8,490 nucleotides of DNA from FEN-1219 sp037445815 (GTDB lineage: Bacteria; Pseudomonadota; Gammaproteobacteria; Steroidobacterales; Rariloculaceae): positions 1 to 8,490 of the forward strand of contig JBBIJV010000161.1 in the NCBI GenBank assembly GCA_037445815.1, in the 5' to 3' direction. This document shows, in pieces, positions 5,702 through 8,490 of this stretch (position 1 is the first letter of the stretch; each line of letters begins with the position of its first letter). The notes below the pieces were generated by a model, which saw nothing but the letters and a program-made list of their open reading frames with translations, was not told the origin of the DNA and ran no database searches. The position numbers were made by a program, and so were the translations under genes.

Positions 5702-6703
5702 ATGTTACCAACCACGATGAGCGAATTCCGCGGCATCCCCGTCGTCGCGACGGGCACGAAGTACCAGACCGAGCAGGGATTCGCCGCGATCAAGAACGGC
5801 GTCAAGGCGCGCCCCGATCGGCAAACGGCGCGGCGCGAGCCGAAGCCGCCGTGGCTGAAGGCTCGCATGCCCGCCGGCGAGCGCTTCGAGCGGCTGCGCG
5901 CCACGGTGCGCGAGCATCGACTCGTCACGGTCTGCGAGGAATCGATCTGCCCGAACATCGGCGAATGCTGGAACCACGGCACGGCCACGATCATGCTGAT
6001 GGGCAAGGTCTGCACGCGCGCGTGTCAGTTCTGCGCCGTCGACACGGGGAATCCGCACGGCTGGCTCGATCCCGACGAGGTCGAGAACTCGGCGCGCACG
6101 GTCGAGCTCATGGGTTTGCGCTACGTGGTGCTGACGTCCGTCGATCGCGACGACCTGCCCGACGGCGGCGCGCGGCACTACGCCGACTGTATCCGCGCGA
6201 TCAAAGCCCGCTGCCCAAGCACGGCCGTCGAAGCGCTGACGCCGGACTTCGCGGGAAAGCTCGAGGACGTCGCGACGGTCGTCGATTCGGGCCTCGACGT
6301 GTTCGCGCAGAACCTCGAGACCGTCGAGCGGCTGACGCACAAGGTGCGCGATGCGCGCGCCGGCTACCGGCAGACGTTGTCCGTGCTCGAGTTCGCGAAG
6401 CGTCATCGCTCCGCAGTGCTGACGAAGTCGAGCCTGATGCTCGGCCTCGGGGAGACCGATGCCGAGATCGAGGCGGCACTCGACGACTTGAAGCGCGCCG
6501 GCGTCGACATCGTCACGTTCGGCCAGTACCTGCGCCCGACGCCGAATCACCTGCCCGTCGAGCGCTACGTGACGCCGCGCGAGTTCGAGCTCTACCGCAG
6601 CGCGGGCTTGCGGCGCGGCTTCCTCGAGGTCGTCGCGGGCCCGCTCGTCCGCTCGAGCTATCGCGCGGACCGCGTGTTCGAGAAGAACAACGTCGGGCTC
6701 TGA
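5702..6703 (+). CDS. lipA: Lipoyl synthase (radical SAM)
   Basis: It inserts two sulfurs into protein-bound octanoyl groups to make lipoyl cofactor for the 2-oxoacid dehydrogenases and the glycine cleavage system. The protein is 333 residues. The auxiliary [4Fe-4S] cluster ligands are Cys78, Cys83 and Cys89 ('CEESICPNIGEC'), the radical-SAM ligands are Cys104, Cys108 and Cys111 ('CTRACQFC'), and the C-terminal 'RSSYRAD' (317-323) holds the serine that binds the auxiliary cluster. 'VLTSVDRDDLPDGGA' and 'KSSLMLGLGET' are family hallmarks. It differs from E. coli LipA in having 'CAVDTGNP' and 'DVFAQNLETVERLTH' instead of 'CDVAHGRP' and 'DVFNHNLENVPRI', so it belongs to another LipA branch. The start could be ATG 5702 or ATG 5717 (MSEF...); neither has a good SD. 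No lipB is seen nearby. sohB follows after 6 bp. Confidence 0.97.
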   Translation: MLPTTMSEFRGIPVVATGTKYQTEQGFAAIKNGVKARPDRQTARREPKPPWLKARMPAGERFERLRATVREHRLVTVCEESICPNIGECWNHGTATIMLMGKVCTRACQFCAVDTGNPHGWLDPDEVENSARTVELMGLRYVVLTSVDRDDLPDGGARHYADCIRAIKARCPSTAVEALTPDFAGKLEDVATVVDSGLDVFAQNLETVERLTHKVRDARAGYRQTLSVLEFAKRHRSAVLTKSSLMLGLGETDAEIEAALDDLKRAGVDIVTFGQYLRPTPNHLPVERYVTPREFELYRSAGLRRGFLEVVAGPLVRSSYRADRVFEKNNVGL

Positions 6704-6709
6704 CGAGCG

Positions 6710-7693
6710 GTGAGCGAGTTCCTCGCCGCGTACGGTCTCTTTCTCGCGCAGCTCGCGACGCTCGCCTTCGTGCTGTTCGTCATCGTTGCCTTCATCGCGG
6801 CGTCGCGGAAGCGCGGGCACGCCGAAGGGCTCGTCGTCGAGCACTTGAATCGCAAGCTCGAGGAGTCCGCCGACCAGCTCAGGCTCGCGATCGAGGGCAA
6901 GGGCCGCTACAAGAAGACGCTGAAGGCGCGGCAGAAGGAGCGCAAGCGCGAGGAGAAGGCGCGCGCGAAGGCGGACGCCGCGAAGCCGCGGCTCTACGTG
7001 CTCGACTTCAAAGGCGATCTGCGCGCCACGGCGGCTGCGTCGCTGCGAGAAGAGGTCTCCGCCGTGCTGCGTGTCGCGAAGCCCGGCGAGCAGGTGCTCG
7101 TGCGCCTCGAGAACTCGGGCGGCACGGTGCACGAGCACGGCTTCGCGGCCTCGCAGCTCGTGCGCTTGAAGCAGCACGGCTTGAAGCTCGTCGTCGCCGT
7201 CGACAAGGTCGCCGCGAGCGGCGGCTACCTCATGGCCTGTGTCGCGGACCGACTCATCGCGGCGCCGTTCGCGATCGTCGGCTCGATCGGCGTGCTCGCG
7301 CAGCTGCCGAACTTCCATCGCCTGCTCGACGAGAAGGGCGTCGACTTCGAGCAGATCATGGCCGGCCGCTACAAGCGCACGCTGACGATGTTCGGCAAGA
7401 ACACCGACGAGGGCCGCGAAAAGCTCCAGCAGGAAGTCGAGGACATCCACGAGCTGTTCAAGGCGCAGATCCGCGAGCATCGGCCGCAGGTCGACATCGA
7501 GCGCGTCGCGACCGGCGAGCACTGGTACGGCGTTCGCGCGCTCGAGCTTGCTCTCGTCGACGAGCTCAAGACGAGCGACGACGTTCTGCTCGAGGCGGCG
7601 AAGGATCACGACGTGTACCACGTCACGTACAAACGCCGCCGGAGCTTGCAGGAACGCATCTGGGGCGGCGCCGAGACGCTGCTCGCGCGCTAG
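6710..7693 (+). CDS. sohB: SohB-type inner-membrane serine peptidase (family S49)
   Basis: A signal-peptide-peptidase-A-like protease, probably facing the periplasm from an N-terminal anchor. The 327-residue protein has one hydrophobic helix at about 8-31, a highly charged Lys/Arg/Glu-rich helical linker (45-92), then the S49 domain. The Ser-Lys dyad is visible: Ser170 in 'VAASGGYLMA' and Lys222 in 'GRYKRTLTMFG', 52 residues apart, as I recall for E. coli SohB (178/230). 'LENSGGTVHEHG' and 'IVGSIGVLAQ' match the fold, and 'GEHWYGVRALELALVDEL' is the usual C-terminal segment. It starts at GTG 6710, only 6 bp after the lipA stop, so it is probably translated from the lipA transcript; the SD is weak. 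Function in E. coli is known only as a multicopy suppressor of degP (htrA) loss. Confidence 0.93.
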   Translation: MSEFLAAYGLFLAQLATLAFVLFVIVAFIAASRKRGHAEGLVVEHLNRKLEESADQLRLAIEGKGRYKKTLKARQKERKREEKARAKADAAKPRLYVLDFKGDLRATAAASLREEVSAVLRVAKPGEQVLVRLENSGGTVHEHGFAASQLVRLKQHGLKLVVAVDKVAASGGYLMACVADRLIAAPFAIVGSIGVLAQLPNFHRLLDEKGVDFEQIMAGRYKRTLTMFGKNTDEGREKLQQEVEDIHELFKAQIREHRPQVDIERVATGEHWYGVRALELALVDELKTSDDVLLEAAKDHDVYHVTYKRRRSLQERIWGGAETLLAR

Positions 7694-7714
7694 CCGTCCC
7701 GGCACTTTGCGCTG

Positions 7715-7738
7715 AGCGCCGCGCACGACGCCGGCGCT
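7715..7738. other. Inverted repeat after sohB
   Basis: AGCGCCG (7715-7721) and CGGCGCT (7732-7738) form a 7-bp stem with a 10-nt loop, 21 bp after the sohB stop. No T run follows, so termination is doubtful. It is the only hairpin I noted between sohB and the degraded region. Confidence 0.25.
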
Positions 7739-7761
7739 TATCCGCGTTGGAACAGGCTCGT

Positions 7762-7953
7762 GACGCAGCGGGTCGTCTGGCGATCTATCTCGCCGCCGGC
7801 CTCATGATCGGGCTCGGCGGGTTGGGCGCGCCGATCGGCGTCGGCGTTCTCGGCAGCAAGATGCTCGAAGGCAGCGCGCGGCAGCCCGAGCTCTCGCCGA
7901 TGCTTCAGGCGAAGTTTTTCGTCGTGATGAGCGTCGTCGACATCATTCCGATC
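7762..7953 (+). pseudogene. atpE: Truncated ATP synthase F0 subunit c (atpE remnant)
   Basis: One frame reads as most of an F0 c-subunit: 'AIYLAAGLMIGLGGLGAPIG' and 'GVGVLGSKMLEGSARQPELS' (first helix and loop), then 'MLQAKFFVVMSVVDIIPI' (second helix). The polar-loop Arg-Gln-Pro and the proton-carrying Asp of the second helix (codon 7939-7941) are both kept. Homology stops right after 'DIIPI', so about the last 15-20 residues of helix two are gone and LysR-type sequence takes over. There is no good start: the first Met in frame is inside helix one (7804) and no SD was seen. The rest of the atp operon is absent, so this is a displaced copy. Sequence conservation is high, suggesting a recent event. 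Stated limits 7762-7953 mark visible homology only. An assembly artefact is possible. Confidence 0.83.
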
Positions 7954-8298
7954 CCGCGCCGCGCGGGCCTTTGGCGCCTCGAAGGGGCACGTCAGCCAAC
8001 GCATCGGTCAACACGAGGACCGGCTCGGAGTGAGGCTTCTGAACCGGACGACGCGCAATCTGTCGCTGACGGTGTCGGCCGTCTCCACTGCCAGCGCTGC
8101 AAGCAAGTCATCGAAGACCTCGCGGAAATCGAGCAGGCCGACTCGAAATATCAACTGCGGCCGACGGGCCTCCTCAAGATCAGTTCATCGAACTTGCTCG
8201 GCGAGCTGCACATCGTGCCGGCCATCGCCGATCTTGTCCCCGAGAATCCGAGCCTCGAGATCGAACTGAACTTCTTCGGCCTCAAGGTGGATCTCGTG
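7946..8298 (+). pseudogene. LysR-type transcriptional regulator remnant, truncated and frameshifted
   Basis: From 7952 a frame reads 'SRAARAFGASKGHVSQRIGQ' and continues 'DRLGVRLLNRTTRNLSLT', the winged helix-turn-helix of LysR regulators minus its first ~20 residues. The match then jumps to the next frame: 'VGRLHCQRCKQVIEDLAEIE' followed by 'GLLKISSSNLLGELHIVPAI' and 'PSLEIELNFFGLKVDLV', the linker helix and start of the effector-binding domain. Restoring one base between 8072 and 8073 would give the usual 'LT-D-VGR' and rejoin the two parts, so a single-base deletion explains the shift. Homology fades at about 8298, leaving only ~115 of ~300 residues. Its 5' part is fused to the atpE remnant; frame 7804-8385 stays open across both, ending at TAA 8383. 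It cannot make a normal regulator. Confidence 0.8.
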
Positions 8299-8486
8299 GT
8301 ACCGGCTCTCACGCGGCTCGCCAATGTCGCCGACGTGACCCGAGACCATGCTCAGTTGCGGGCTGCCGAGAGGCACCAGAGGTAAACCGGTCTTCTCCCG
8401 CGCGACGCTCCCGCCCCCGTTTGCTCGCAGCGCCCCCGGGCGCGCTGGCCGCCGGGCTCAGTTTGAAATCTAGCCAGCAGGAATAC
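8299..8486. other. Region with no recognisable gene
   Basis: I see no gene here. The first part (to 8385) keeps the open frame of the LysR remnant but no longer resembles LysR proteins. A GC-rich inverted repeat GCGCC/GGCGC (8430-8443, 4-nt loop) has no T run. The stretch before 8486 is a little AT-richer and may hold the promoter of whatever follows. Confidence 0.5.
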
Positions 8487-8490
8487 ATGA
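8487..8490 (+). CDS. Possible start of the next gene
   Basis: ATG at 8487 is preceded by AGGAA (8479-8483), a reasonable SD at 3-4 nt spacing. Only the start codon and one more base lie in the window, so nothing can be said about the product. Confidence 0.3.

Noticed and set aside
5705..7726. A 673-codon open frame on the minus strand opposite lipA and sohB
   Set aside because: It is an antisense shadow of two certain genes, with composition typical of reverse-frame GC-rich DNA and no recognisable domain.
8185..8376. Minus-strand frame reading 'LGSPQL...GDIGEPRES', which resembles LysR effector-domain wording
   Set aside because: The order of the motifs is reversed relative to real LysR proteins, and the same DNA is on the + strand in a LysR remnant; most likely coincidence.
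5482..8385. A 967-codon open frame on the + strand overlapping greB, lipA and sohB
   Set aside because: It is a shadow frame caused by high GC: Arg/Ala-rich and without domains over 5482-7693, where GreB, LipA and SohB are clear in other frames. Only its last part (7762-7953 and 8079-8298) has homology, and that is reported as remnants.

Overview
The window is high-GC DNA (roughly two thirds G+C by eye) with dense genes and strong third-position G/C bias. The gene set (BatD-like C-terminus, short Ni-type GloA, GreB rather than GreA architecture, SohB, OmpA/DUF4398 protein) fits a chromosomal segment of a high-GC gammaproteobacterium. The Steroidobacterales/Nevskiales/Xanthomonadales neighbourhood is a guess from style, not something the sequence proves. 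Most of the window is ordinary housekeeping DNA; I did not find a convincing new defence, mobile or biosynthetic system.

Layout, left half. (1) 1-309 is the 3' end of a BatD-like oxygen-tolerance gene. (2) 394-1614 is a six-helix membrane diguanylate cyclase with intact GGEEF and an RxxD inhibitory site. (3) Tail to tail with it, only 3 bp away, is gloA (minus strand) for glyoxalase I, which must start at TTG because the metal-binding His5 lies before the first ATG. (4) Diverging from gloA is an alpha/beta hydrolase with a GHSLG nucleophile elbow. (5) Convergent with that is an exported, coiled-coil-rich DUF4398/OmpA-C peptidoglycan-binding protein with a good SD and a TTGACA promoter.

Layout, right half. 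(6) A 66-residue unknown protein is closed by a textbook rho-independent terminator. (7) Directly after the terminator's T run is a 49-bp tandem repeat (about 2.6 copies), each unit made of two back-to-back hairpins, lying between the small gene and the 3' end of greB. (8) greB and lipA diverge from a short shared intergenic region. (9) lipA is followed after 6 bp by sohB, probably in one transcript. (10) After sohB the DNA changes character: a truncated ATP synthase c-subunit (atpE) fragment is spliced directly onto a LysR-type regulator fragment that carries a 1-base frameshift and lacks most of its effector domain. This looks like a gene graveyard. The last four bases may open the next gene.

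The genes do not form one pathway. Functional links are local: lipA-sohB as a likely operon, greB and lipA sharing a promoter region, and gloA and the hydrolase sharing a promoter region that contains a 10-bp perfect palindrome. The two places that deserve a second look are the double-hairpin repeat (5007-5133) and the atpE/LysR chimera (7762-8298).
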